Below, in pieces: positions 26,564-33,627 of a DNA stretch of 64,000 nucleotides. Origin of the DNA: Fictibacillus norfolkensis (GTDB lineage: Bacteria > Bacillota > Bacilli > Bacillales > Fictibacillaceae); the NCBI RefSeq assembly GCF_014836645.1, contig NZ_JACSQM010000006.1, positions 186,001 through 250,000 of the forward strand, read 5' to 3'. Under the pieces are notes generated by a model, which was not told the DNA's origin, ran no database searches, and saw nothing but the letters and a program-made list of their open reading frames with translations. A program made the position numbers and the translations under genes. The stretch's first letter is position 1, and every line of letters begins with the position of its first letter.

Positions 26564-27391
26564 ATGAGTAGTCCAGAATTACATACAGATTATCCAAAAA
26601 CGAGAAACTCTTTAGTTGAGGATCTCCGATTAATAGGGTTAGAAAAAGGAATGACCGTTATTGTTCACTCTAGTTTGAAATCATTAGGTTGGGTGGTGGG
26701 AGGACCGGTGGCAGTTGTACAAGCTTTAATGGATGTTTTAACAGAAGAAGGAACGTTGGTTATGCCCACACATACAGCTCATTATTCTGATCCATCAGGA
26801 TGGATAAATCCACCGGTTCCAAATGAGTGGTGGCCAGTAATTCGGGAAGAGATGCCTGCATTTGATCCAGACATCACTCCTACATATTTTATGGGAGCGA
26901 TTGTAGAAGCATTTCGAACGTTTCCTGGCGTTTTAAGAAGTAACCATCCGACAGAATCGTTTGCTGCTTGGGGTAAAGAGAAAGAAACGATCATAAACGA
27001 TCATTCATTAGATTTTGGTTTAGGAGAACAATCTCCTCTTGGAAAAATGTATGAAAGTCACGGACATGTTCTTTTATTAGGAGTGGGTTATGATTCGAAT
27101 ACGACGATGCATTTAGCAGAACATCGGAATCCAACTCCGAAAACGGAACAAAACGGGAGTCCTTACTATAGAAACGGAATACGGGTTTGGGAGTCGTTTA
27201 CTCAAGTCGCTTATCGTGAAGAATTGTTTGAGGAGATAGGTGCTGCCTACGAAGAATCTGGTCATCCCGTAAGAAAAGGAAAAGTAGGAATGGCCGATTG
27301 CCGGTTGATTCCACAAAAAGAACTGGTGAATTTTACTGAAGAATGGCTGCTTCAGTATGACAAGTGCTGTAAACCAATCGAGAATGCATAA
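26564..27391 (+). CDS. AAC(3)-family N-acetyltransferase (YokD-like)
   Basis: 275 residues from ATG 26564, preceded by GAAGGTGTGAGAAAC; an in-frame GTG at 26555 lies in the binding site. Family features are VIVHSSLKSLGWVVGG, GTLVMPTHTAHYSDP, RSNHPTESFAAWG and LLGVGYDSNTTMHLAEH. Members acetylate amines with acetyl-CoA. Chromosomal Bacillus homologues such as YokD are not clear aminoglycoside resistance enzymes, so the natural substrate is open. Confidence 0.85.
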   Translation: MSSPELHTDYPKTRNSLVEDLRLIGLEKGMTVIVHSSLKSLGWVVGGPVAVVQALMDVLTEEGTLVMPTHTAHYSDPSGWINPPVPNEWWPVIREEMPAFDPDITPTYFMGAIVEAFRTFPGVLRSNHPTESFAAWGKEKETIINDHSLDFGLGEQSPLGKMYESHGHVLLLGVGYDSNTTMHLAEHRNPTPKTEQNGSPYYRNGIRVWESFTQVAYREELFEEIGAAYEESGHPVRKGKVGMADCRLIPQKELVNFTEEWLLQYDKCCKPIENA

Positions 27392-27447
27392 TGTTATGGA
27401 AAGAAGGGTATGTTTAGTAGCAAATCCAATGAAATGAGGGAATTGCG

Positions 27448-27831
27448 ATGAGGCGTTCCGTTCCAGCTACAATTATTTCATTCATAGTCGGTATCATTCA
27501 GCTCATCTTAATTTTACGTTTTATTTTTCAACTGTTTAATGCAAATGAAGGAGCAGCTTTCGCACAACTCATATACGGACTGAGCCAACCGCTTCTTTTA
27601 CCATTTGCAGCGATTTTCCCAAACATCGAATTAGCCAATGGTTTCATAGTAGAATTGTCTACGATCGTTGCAATCATTGTGTATGGTGTAGTCGGCATGC
27701 TGCTGAAAAGGCTATTCTCAGTGAGAAAAGCAGAGCACGTTCATCGTGAAACGGTTATTAGAGAAGAACCCGTTATGCGAGACGAGGCAACGACTAGAGA
27801 AAAGAGAATCATCCGAGAAGAAAAAAGATAG
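27448..27831 (+). CDS. YggT-like membrane protein with charged tail
   Basis: 127 residues. Two membrane segments (IISFIVGIIQLILILRFIFQLF and the LSTIVAIIVYGVVGMLLKRLF region) flank a loop with QPLLLPFAAIFPN, resembling the YggT domain. The C-terminal ~35 residues are rich in Arg and Glu (REEPVMRDEATTREKRIIREE) and look like a repetitive charged helix. Function unknown. Confidence 0.7.
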   Translation: MRRSVPATIISFIVGIIQLILILRFIFQLFNANEGAAFAQLIYGLSQPLLLPFAAIFPNIELANGFIVELSTIVAIIVYGVVGMLLKRLFSVRKAEHVHRETVIREEPVMRDEATTREKRIIREEKR

Positions 27832-27841
27832 AACTAAAAAA

Positions 27842-27874
27842 GCGTACACCGCTCGTTAGGTGTACGTATTTTTT
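27842..27874 (+). terminator. Terminator after the YggT-like gene
   Basis: GCGTACACC-N8-GGTGTACGT then ATTTTTTA. Confidence 0.85.
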
Positions 27875-28304
27875 ATGTCATGTTAATTAAAAGAAAAAGA
27901 AGATGAGAAGTAGATCTAACGGGTTCTCTTTTTGAGGGAAAAACAAGAAAAAACATATAAAATTAATTAGCAATTAGCAATATAAATCGCAATGGCATTC
28001 GTTGCGTTTTTTTCTTTGATAAATATGGGTTTTGGTAAAATCACACTACTTTTATAACCATAATTAGCACCCTAATTCGTATACGTTTTGGCAAGATGAC
28101 AATAATTATTGTCTCGCTGTTTTTTGGTATGCTAAATCACTTGATAAATGACTTACTTATTACGGCGAAAAAGGATTAGACCACGGCTAAATTGAATATA
28201 TAACAAGAATATTAATATGCATTCCTTATTCAACAAACGGGCAGGATTGTTGAATAATAAATCTATAGTTTAAATGGAATTTTCAACATTAATGAGGTGT
28301 AAAT
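27875..28304. other. AT-rich intergenic stretch with hairpin and palindrome
   Basis: No gene seen. It holds a small hairpin followed by T7 (CGCAA...TTGCG, about 27988-28016) and a perfect palindrome at 28098-28113. The last ~100 bp should contain the promoter of the 95-aa gene. GAGGTGTAAAT is the ribosome binding site. Confidence 0.6.
28098..28113. promoter_or_regulatory. Perfect 16-bp palindrome GACAATAATTATTGTC
   Basis: Self-complementary over all 16 bases, ~190 bp before the start of the 95-aa membrane protein gene. Operator-like, but it matches no Bacillus regulator consensus I know. Confidence 0.5.
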
Positions 28305-28592
28305 ATGAAGAATAAACAAATAGATTGGTACTTTTGGGGTCCGGGTACTTCGATGATAGTAATAGTTTTACTTCTTTTTACCCAATCTACAAAATTACCT
28401 AACGGAGAATATATTTTTGCTAGAAATCCTTTTACTTATTTCTTATTAGGCTTAATGATTGTTTGTATGATTCTTTTGATTTTCGGTAAGGTAAAAGAGA
28501 GCGTAGGGGTAAGAATTACAGGTAAAACCATTTTCTATACCGCAATTGCCATACCAATTGTATTTGTTTTGGTATATTTTCTTAATACCTAA
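28305..28592 (+). CDS. Small membrane protein, 95 aa, function unknown
   Basis: Three hydrophobic helices (TSMIVIVLLLFTQ; FTYFLLGLMIVCMILLIFG; IFYTAIAIPIVFVLVYFL). The ATG follows ATGAGGTGTAAAT and a strong terminator follows the stop. Local base composition is more AT-rich than the neighbours, so it may be acquired. Not recognised. Confidence 0.7.
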   Translation: MKNKQIDWYFWGPGTSMIVIVLLLFTQSTKLPNGEYIFARNPFTYFLLGLMIVCMILLIFGKVKESVGVRITGKTIFYTAIAIPIVFVLVYFLNT

Positions 28593-28643
28593 TCTAACTA
28601 ATCTATTCAATAATCGGGTGCTTTAATTGAAAAAGGGTTTAGG

Positions 28644-28675
28644 AAAACGACCAGACAAAAATCTGGTCGTTTTTA
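28644..28675 (+). terminator. Terminator after the 95-aa gene
   Basis: AAAACGACCAGA-N6-TCTGGTCGTTTT, perfect 12-bp stem. Confidence 0.9.
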
Positions 28676-28831
28676 ATGTCATTTACATATCCAATTATAG
28701 TGCTAATTCAGCTGTTGATTGGCTTGCGAATTACGATTTTCTCTTCCAAAAGAGAACCCGTTAAAATAAATCATCTTATTTTTTGTTCGAGGATTGTTGC
28801 CCTTGAATTTTTTCTTCACTTCATTGCAAGT

Positions 28832-28959
28832 GGATTGGAGCGTAAGGTGCGAGACTCCTATGGGACGAGCGGTCAGGTGGAGACTCCTAATGGCGCAAAG
28901 CGGCAGGAGGCTCACCGTTCGCCCCATGGAAAGCGAGCAACCTGGAGCGGAAATCAACG
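28832..28959. repeat. Dispersed palindromic repeat, copy 3
   Basis: Full copy in the opposite orientation to copies 1, 2, 5 and 6: it begins GATTGGAGCG and ends GGAGCGGAAATCAAC. Apparent frames across it are fortuitous. Confidence 0.9.
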
Positions 28960-29011
28960 ACATTCAAATCACAACATCGAATGTGGTAAAAGCTATTAAA
29001 ATTCTTTAATA

Positions 29012-29353
29012 TTATGCAATCGTAATAACTTCATATGTAGCAGATAGTTCTACAAAATGTGCCATTCCTGAAATTTCTCCAGCAGCAAGCTCATTTTCTA
29101 CGTTATAGTGATCAACACATGTTTTGCAGGCGAATACTTTAACACTCTTATCTTCAATTTCCTTAAGATGCAGCGAACATAGAGACTGTTCTGTGAGGCA
29201 ATAAACACCACGATTCATGAAAAAGATAGCAGCTGGAAGATCAGATTGCTGCTTCAAAACCGTAAAATACGTTTCCATTACGTTTTCTCCAAGAGCAGGA
29301 TCATTGCCAGTACCAAATGAGTCAGTTGTTACAAGAATGATTTTGTTTTGCAC
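29012..29353 (-). CDS. DsrE/YedF-type sulfurtransferase-like protein
   Basis: 113 residues with a GTG start at 29353 after AGAGAGGCGTG. The fold is DsrE-like: IILVTTDSFGTGND, then FFMNRGVYCL, then the conserved cysteine segment FACKTCVDHYNVENELAAGEI. This closely follows the C-terminal domain of YedF, the sulfurtransferase-like protein linked to selenium metabolism, but the usual N-terminal TusA-like domain is absent. A role in delivering or handling sulfur or selenium is inferred; the selenocysteine candidate at 37962 makes it relevant. Confidence 0.75.
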   Translation of the reverse strand: MQNKIILVTTDSFGTGNDPALGENVMETYFTVLKQQSDLPAAIFFMNRGVYCLTEQSLCSLHLKEIEDKSVKVFACKTCVDHYNVENELAAGEISGMAHFVELSATYEVITIA

Positions 29354-29472
29354 GTCAAATCACGCCTCTCTCATATTCTTTTGGCGTTAGCCAATATCTT
29401 TGTGTGAATTATACCACGCTTTGTTTAAACAAAGTCAGAGTTTGTTATGCTAGAAAGAGGAGGCTGATGGTT

Positions 29473-30216
29473 ATGAATGAATCACTTTTTAACGTTATCG
29501 AAAAAGAAGAAGGACGTCGAGCAACCTTTGAAGTCCTTGAATATAAGCAGTTGCCTGTAACAAGTGCAGGTTCAAGTTCTTCTTACTACGCCAAAGAAAC
29601 GGGAATATCGTTAAAACAAGTTCGGATCACATTGCGCCAAGGAGCTGTTCAAGCTGAAGCGGGAGCATTGCAGTTTATGAAAGGTGATCTTGGATTGAAA
29701 AGCAATGCCGGTGGAGTTGGAGGGTTCATGAAGAAGATGGCTTCCAATATTTTAACGGAAGAATCTTTGTTTAAACCATTGTATGAAGGGACGGGAGAAA
29801 TCTACTTAGAGCCGTCGTATGGTCATTACTTATTGTTAAACTTAAACGACGAAGAAGTTGTTGCAGATCGCGGAATGTTTTATGCGGCAGAACCGTCTGT
29901 GCAATTGGGTGTAGCTAGACAAAAACTAACATCTTCTATAAAAGGAGAGGACGGGCTGTTTCAAACGAGATTAAGAGGCTCAGGATTTTGTGTGCTTCAG
30001 AGTCCAGTTCCGCTTCAACAGATTATGAAGATACAGCTTCATGACGAAAAACTGCAAGTGGATGGGAACTTTGCGCTCTTAAGAAAAGGGGATATCGATT
30101 TCTCTGTAAAACGAGCATCCTCTTCAATCATCGGATCTGCAACAAGCGGTGAAGGTTACTTGCACGTTTTTGAAGGAACCGGCGAGGTGTGGATTGCGCC
30201 TACAATAGGAAGATAA
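29473..30216 (+). CDS. AIM24 family protein
   Basis: 247 residues. ATG 29473 is spaced 9 nt from AGAGGAGG; the ATG at 29467 is too close. The AIM24/TIGR00266-like beta-rich fold is suggested by the repeated pattern AEAGALQFMKGDL, LYEGTGEIYLEPSYGHY and EGTGEVWIAPT. Function unknown; homologues are widespread soluble proteins. Divergent from the DsrE gene. Confidence 0.8.
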   Translation: MNESLFNVIEKEEGRRATFEVLEYKQLPVTSAGSSSSYYAKETGISLKQVRITLRQGAVQAEAGALQFMKGDLGLKSNAGGVGGFMKKMASNILTEESLFKPLYEGTGEIYLEPSYGHYLLLNLNDEEVVADRGMFYAAEPSVQLGVARQKLTSSIKGEDGLFQTRLRGSGFCVLQSPVPLQQIMKIQLHDEKLQVDGNFALLRKGDIDFSVKRASSSIIGSATSGEGYLHVFEGTGEVWIAPTIGR

Positions 30217-30221
30217 AAGAA

Positions 30222-30270
30222 AAGCTGACAGAAAAGGATGAACATATCACCTTTTCTGTCAGCATTTTTT
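30222..30270. terminator. Terminator between AIM24 gene and Hsp20 gene
   Basis: GCTGACAGAAAAGG ... CCTTTTCTGTCAGC, perfect 14-bp stem, then ATTTTTT. Confidence 0.92.
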
Positions 30271-30308
30271 ATAGGCATTAATATACGTAAGAAAACGAAA
30301 TGTTGCAC

Positions 30309-30851
30309 CTACTCTTCAAACTGCCCGTTGTTCGTAACTACATTGGCAGTATTGTTGGCATTACTGTCTTTCTCAACACTATTATCACTTGAATTAGTCA
30401 CGACTTGTATAGGTACAGTCGGATTCATAACTTCTCCGCCATTTTTGTTAACGGAGATGGTTAAGATGCCATTCGTATATTGTGCTTTAACATCTTCGTT
30501 TCGAAACATGAAAGGCAGTTGGACGAATCGCTCTGTTCGTTTCATTGCCTTTCTTTGTTGAAAGTGCCCCGTCCGTTTATTTTTTGTTGACCGTACTTCT
30601 TCGCGTTGTGCTTTAATCTGAAGTCCTTGATTGAGGATTTCAATCTGAAGGTCTTCAGGATTATAGTCTTTTAGATTTGCACGAATCTTGTAGTCGTCTG
30701 TTGTTTCTTCTGTATCCACTTCAAACGACATCTGGTCTGCAAATTTCTCGAACTGATTGAGCCCTTTGTTGACGTATTGCTCAAAAGAATTTAGCCAGTC
30801 ATCCATAGAACGGTTATTAAAAAAAGGCATCATTGGACCTTTGCCTAACAT
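30309..30851 (-). CDS. Hsp20/alpha-crystallin-like protein, probable spore protein
   Basis: 180 residues. An alpha-crystallin domain covers about residues 42-150: FEVDTEETTDDYKIRANLKDY, then the edge strand YTNGILTISVNK. The C-terminal tail is Asn-rich and the basic insert STKNKRTGHFQQRKAMKR is unusual. Next to a gerPF-like gene and the gerP operon, it is probably a spore coat or forespore small heat-shock-like protein akin to CotP/CotM; that is inference from context. GGGGGTATAAAG precedes the ATG. Confidence 0.8.
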   Translation of the reverse strand: MLGKGPMMPFFNNRSMDDWLNSFEQYVNKGLNQFEKFADQMSFEVDTEETTDDYKIRANLKDYNPEDLQIEILNQGLQIKAQREEVRSTKNKRTGHFQQRKAMKRTERFVQLPFMFRNEDVKAQYTNGILTISVNKNGGEVMNPTVPIQVVTNSSDNSVEKDSNANNTANVVTNNGQFEE

Positions 30852-30862
30852 CTTTATACCCC

Positions 30863-31081
30863 CTAAGCATTGCCGGCATTATTAGAATCGAAAATATCAG
30901 GATCTAAAGTGTTTGTTGCGTTAACTACGTTTGTTGTTTGTATAAAATTCCCTGTGTTTCCTCCGCCAGAGCCGTTGTATCCTTTGCCTGTTGATTTGGG
31001 GTTGATGACGAGCGTATCACCAAAATTTACAACCCCTTCTGCCGCATTAATATTGATAGGAGCTACAATTAAACAGGGCAC
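30863..31081 (-). CDS. GerPA/GerPF family spore germination protein
   Basis: 72 residues from a GTG at 31081, spaced 8 nt from GGGAGG. The family signature is clear: GVVNFGDTLVINPKSTGKGYNGSGGGNTGN, ending in an ATNTLDPDIFD-type tail. Most like GerPF. It is on the minus strand, divergent from the gerP operon and 11 bp ahead of the Hsp20-like gene, with which it forms a two-gene unit. GerP proteins let germinants through the spore coat. Confidence 0.85.
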   Translation of the reverse strand: MPCLIVAPININAAEGVVNFGDTLVINPKSTGKGYNGSGGGNTGNFIQTTNVVNATNTLDPDIFDSNNAGNA

Positions 31082-31182
31082 TTTTAGCACCTCCCTTTTT
31101 CTAAAAAATAAACGATTGTGACGTCGTCCTTTACAGATAAGTTATGTAGGTAGAAGCCTAAAGGTGAATGGGAAGGTTTAGG

Positions 31183-31211
31183 CACAAAAGATTGGGCGGA
31201 TGCATATTATG
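31183..31211 (+). promoter_or_regulatory. Sigma-K type promoter of gerP
   Basis: CACA at -35 (31183-31186), 16 bp, then CATATTATG at -10 (31203-31211), matching the mother-cell sigma-K pattern AC / CATAnnnTA. gerP in B. subtilis is sigma-K dependent. Confidence 0.6.
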
Positions 31212-31243
31212 TGAGAAGTACTTGAAAGTGGGGATGAACGTAT

Positions 31244-31465
31244 ATGCCAGCAATTGTGGGATCTGTATCAGTAAACTCCATATCGAGCGGCAGCGTTTTT
31301 CATGTGGGAGACGTCCAGACCATTTGCCCAGTCAGTTACGCAAAAACGTATGCAGGTGCGGGATCTTTCAATACAGGGGATAATCTTCGTCTAGAGAACG
31401 GCTATAATGTTACGTTTACGCAAGACCCTGATGTAAATGACAGCAATGCGGCAGCAAATTTTTAA
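31244..31465 (+). CDS. gerPA: Spore germination protein GerPA
   Basis: 73 residues, GerPA/GerPF family: MPAIVGSVSVNSISSGSVFHVGDV, AKTYAGAGSFNTGDN, then DPDVNDSNAA. The start follows TGGGGATGAACGTAT. First gene of the plus-strand gerP operon, behind a sigma-K type promoter. Made in the mother cell and needed for coat permeability to germinants. Confidence 0.85.
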   Translation: MPAIVGSVSVNSISSGSVFHVGDVQTICPVSYAKTYAGAGSFNTGDNLRLENGYNVTFTQDPDVNDSNAAANF

Positions 31466-31520
31466 ACAACAAGCAAATTCCTTAGGTAGAAGGCATACAT
31501 CTAACTAAGGAGCTGATTGT

Positions 31521-32147
31521 ATGAATGAAGAGAGCAACTATTACTTGAGCAAGCTTCAACAGATGATTCTCGATCAGAATGATAAGATAAGAGACTTAGA
31601 AGATCAGATAAAAGCATTAAAGAAACAAGTGAGCGATCTATCGTCCCAACCTCAAAACATTGAATATAAGTTTGATCAATTAAAGATAGAAAAACTCGAA
31701 GGCACCCTGCACATTGGACTTGGGTCTTCTACTGATAGCAAAGACTTGATCGAACAGTTCAATATTGGTCAGAATACCCTTCAGATGCCAGGAAAGATGG
31801 AACGAAGTACGATCGAAAATCCAAACTACCGAGAGATGATTCAAGTGATGGATGGTTTTTTTGAGAAAGAAGCTCCCGTATATTTAAAGTCACTTGAAAG
31901 TAAAATGAACATTCCATTAGATGAACCTTATCGAATCTTCATACTAGAAGATGTACAGCGGCAAGTTCCAGGAAGAATCAAGCACTATCTAACAAAATAT
32001 GAACCCAAAGATGAGCGGGGCAGAAGAGATATCATCCAAAAAACAAAAGAGGACATCTATCGTGGAATCGAAACTTTTATTGTGCATTTGAGAGATTCTA
32101 AGTCTACTGGAGGGGATGAAAGTGAAATTTTGCGTAACCAATCATGA
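31521..32147 (+). CDS. gerPC: Spore germination protein GerPC
   Basis: 208 residues, close to B. subtilis GerPC (205). An N-terminal coiled coil (LSKLQQMILDQNDKIRDLEDQIKAL) is followed by a family-typical KLEGTLHIGLGSS. CTAAGGAGCTGATTGT precedes the ATG. The usual gerPB is missing between gerPA and this gene. Its end overlaps gerPD by 32 bp. Confidence 0.9.
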   Translation: MNEESNYYLSKLQQMILDQNDKIRDLEDQIKALKKQVSDLSSQPQNIEYKFDQLKIEKLEGTLHIGLGSSTDSKDLIEQFNIGQNTLQMPGKMERSTIENPNYREMIQVMDGFFEKEAPVYLKSLESKMNIPLDEPYRIFILEDVQRQVPGRIKHYLTKYEPKDERGRRDIIQKTKEDIYRGIETFIVHLRDSKSTGGDESEILRNQS

Positions 32148-32292
32148 GTTGTTTGTGGGAGAGATTAACATCATAGGCGTGGGGCTGTCATCGGTCGTAT
32201 TAATCGGAGATACAGATTGTATCAGTCTAGGATCTGCATTCGACACACCTCCTGAATCATTGGTTTTAGGTACATCACTCGTTCCCCTATAA
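32116..32292 (+). CDS. gerPD: Spore germination protein GerPD
   Basis: 58 residues starting MKVKFCVTNHELFVGEINI and ending with the GerPD-typical FDTPPESLVLG. ATG 32116 follows ACTGGAGGGG and lies inside the 3' end of gerPC in another frame. Confidence 0.85.
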   Translation: MKVKFCVTNHELFVGEINIIGVGLSSVVLIGDTDCISLGSAFDTPPESLVLGTSLVPL

Positions 32293-32302
32293 GAGGTGCA
32301 CT

Positions 32303-32698
32303 ATGTATCGAACATCCGTTGTAGACTGTGTCATCCTAAATTCTCTTGCTAACTCAGGTGTCCTACAAACAGGAGATACTGACAAGATCAATAGTTACTC
32401 TGCAGCTCTTGCTATCCAGAGAGAAAGTACAAAGTTTGGGACGTTCAATGTTCCATACAGCAAATACAAAGTTTTTTCACAGCCCGTATTAGTTCCAGTT
32501 TGTCCAGTGTACAAAATAAAACAAACGTATCATGCAAACCCTTATATAAGAGTTGGGAAAATAGATATCCTTGGAGTGTCCAGTTCATCAATCCTTCATA
32601 TTGGATCGGTTAATGATATAAAGCTTCAATCACGTGTAAAGCATATTCGTAATTTTTTTACGAATCCTTATCCGGAAAGTGAGGAGGAGGAAACATGA
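32303..32698 (+). CDS. gerPE: Spore germination protein GerPE
   Basis: 131 residues. The family pattern is present: RTSVVDCVILNSLANSGVLQTGD near the start, AALAIQRE in the middle, and a repeated SSSSILHIGSV near the end. AAGAGGTGCACT precedes the ATG. The stop overlaps the start of the next gene by 4 bp. Confidence 0.87.
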   Translation: MYRTSVVDCVILNSLANSGVLQTGDTDKINSYSAALAIQRESTKFGTFNVPYSKYKVFSQPVLVPVCPVYKIKQTYHANPYIRVGKIDILGVSSSSILHIGSVNDIKLQSRVKHIRNFFTNPYPESEEEET

Positions 32699-32898
32699 AC
32701 CTTTTTGTTAGTCAGACGATCGTTATTCAACAGATAAGAGTAGATGGCATACAAAACTCATCTGTGCTCCAAATAGGAAGCGCCGGGGTTATACAGCCGA
32801 TATCGCAAGCATTTAACACAGGCGGTTTTACAGGTCCTGCCCCTCAGATTCCGGATCCGGATACTGCTCCTTCTGTTCCTTTAGGGCCGCCTTCATAA
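32695..32898 (+). CDS. gerPB: Spore germination protein GerPB
   Basis: 67 residues: MNLFVSQTIVIQQIRVDGI, NSSVLQIGSAGVI and NTGGFTGPAPQ are hallmarks of GerPB. Start overlaps gerPE by 4 bp after GAGGAGGAAAC. In B. subtilis gerPB is second in the operon; here it is last of the plus-strand set. Confidence 0.82.
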   Translation: MNLFVSQTIVIQQIRVDGIQNSSVLQIGSAGVIQPISQAFNTGGFTGPAPQIPDPDTAPSVPLGPPS

Positions 32899-32910
32899 GA
32901 GGTGATTGAA

Positions 32911-33357
32911 TTGGACACTTGGAAACAAATGATGGACTGGAAAAGGATGGCCGAAGAATATTTTGGTGATCAGTTCTTTACACCAAATCAAAATCAAAGG
33001 TCGAATGCTAAACAAAATAATGAAAGTCCGCTTTGCAACATTTATGACACACCACAGGAAATATGCTGTGTATTGGCACTTCCCGGTTTGAACCGCACAG
33101 AGGATGTTGAAGTTATGGTCGATCCGTTCAAGCTGACTGTACAAGGAAAGTTATCACTGACGTTAGATTCCTATCACTTAAGTTCGGAGGAATTTCAACT
33201 CGGTACTTTTAATCGAGAGATTCATTTACCCGAAAAAGTTCTTCAAGAGCCTGTGCAGGCTTTTTATCGAAAAGGGTTATTATTCATTCGCTTATTAAAA
33301 GATACACGACCTGGAGCAAATCAGCGAAAGGTAAACTTAAATTGGGTGCAAGAATAG
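32911..33357 (+). CDS. Hsp20-like protein, probable spore protein
   Basis: 148 residues. The TTG at 32911 is chosen because AAGAGGTG lies just before it; the GTG at 32902 is inside that site. A degenerate alpha-crystallin domain covers about residues 40-140 (VLALPGLNRTEDVEVMVDPFKLTVQGKL; FNREIHLPEKV; FYRKGLLFIRLL). It follows gerPB by 12 bp and is probably part of the gerP transcript, so a spore-coat role is likely. Confidence 0.75.
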   Translation: MDTWKQMMDWKRMAEEYFGDQFFTPNQNQRSNAKQNNESPLCNIYDTPQEICCVLALPGLNRTEDVEVMVDPFKLTVQGKLSLTLDSYHLSSEEFQLGTFNREIHLPEKVLQEPVQAFYRKGLLFIRLLKDTRPGANQRKVNLNWVQE

Positions 33358-33367
33358 CGAGCAGTTC

Positions 33368-33397
33368 TTGACGGCCGGATATGAACTACCTTACAAT
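33368..33397 (+). promoter_or_regulatory. Promoter of the ABC-F gene
   Basis: TTGACG (33368-33373), 18 bp, TACAAT (33392-33397). Leaves a leader of about 220 nt before the ATG at 33628. Confidence 0.55.
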
Positions 33398-33421
33398 ATA
33401 GGAAAACAACGGAAGGAACAG

Positions 33422-33451
33422 GTGTATACGTCCAATGCGCAATTAATCTGA
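33422..33451 (+). other. Possible 9-residue leader peptide
   Basis: GTG start after CGGAAGGAACAG, reading MYTSNAQLI and a TGA stop. Position in the leader of a resistance-type ABC-F gene suggests a ribosome-sensing peptide; no other support. Confidence 0.3.
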
Positions 33452-33499
33452 TTTTAGCCATTTACTTGAATAAAAAAGTAGAACGCTAGATAGGATTTC

Positions 33500-33627
33500 T
33501 CTGCCCATTTTTAGGACTTCATTACAGGCCTGTTTTTTTGTTGCAAAAAAACGTGTTATTGCGTGTTTTTTTGTGATACGTATTTTGGTTTGGGCAGACC
33601 TCTCTAGTTAATAGGGGAGGTTTTTTT
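33500..33627 (+). promoter_or_regulatory. Attenuator-like leader of the ABC-F gene
   Basis: Three elements are seen. TCTGCCCA (33500-33507) is perfectly complementary to TGGGCAGA (33591-33598). CAAAAAAAC/GTTTTTTTG can pair between them. CCTCTCT/AGGGGAGG (33599-33620) forms a hairpin followed by T7 (33621-33627) that ends at the ATG and contains the ribosome binding site GGGGAGG. Formation of the last hairpin would stop transcription and hide the site, as in antibiotic-induced attenuation of vmlR. Confidence 0.6.

Noticed and set aside
28676..29009. Overlapping plus-strand frames of 71-107 residues
   Set aside because: They arise across dispersed repeat copy 3; the same fortuitous frames appear over the other copies.
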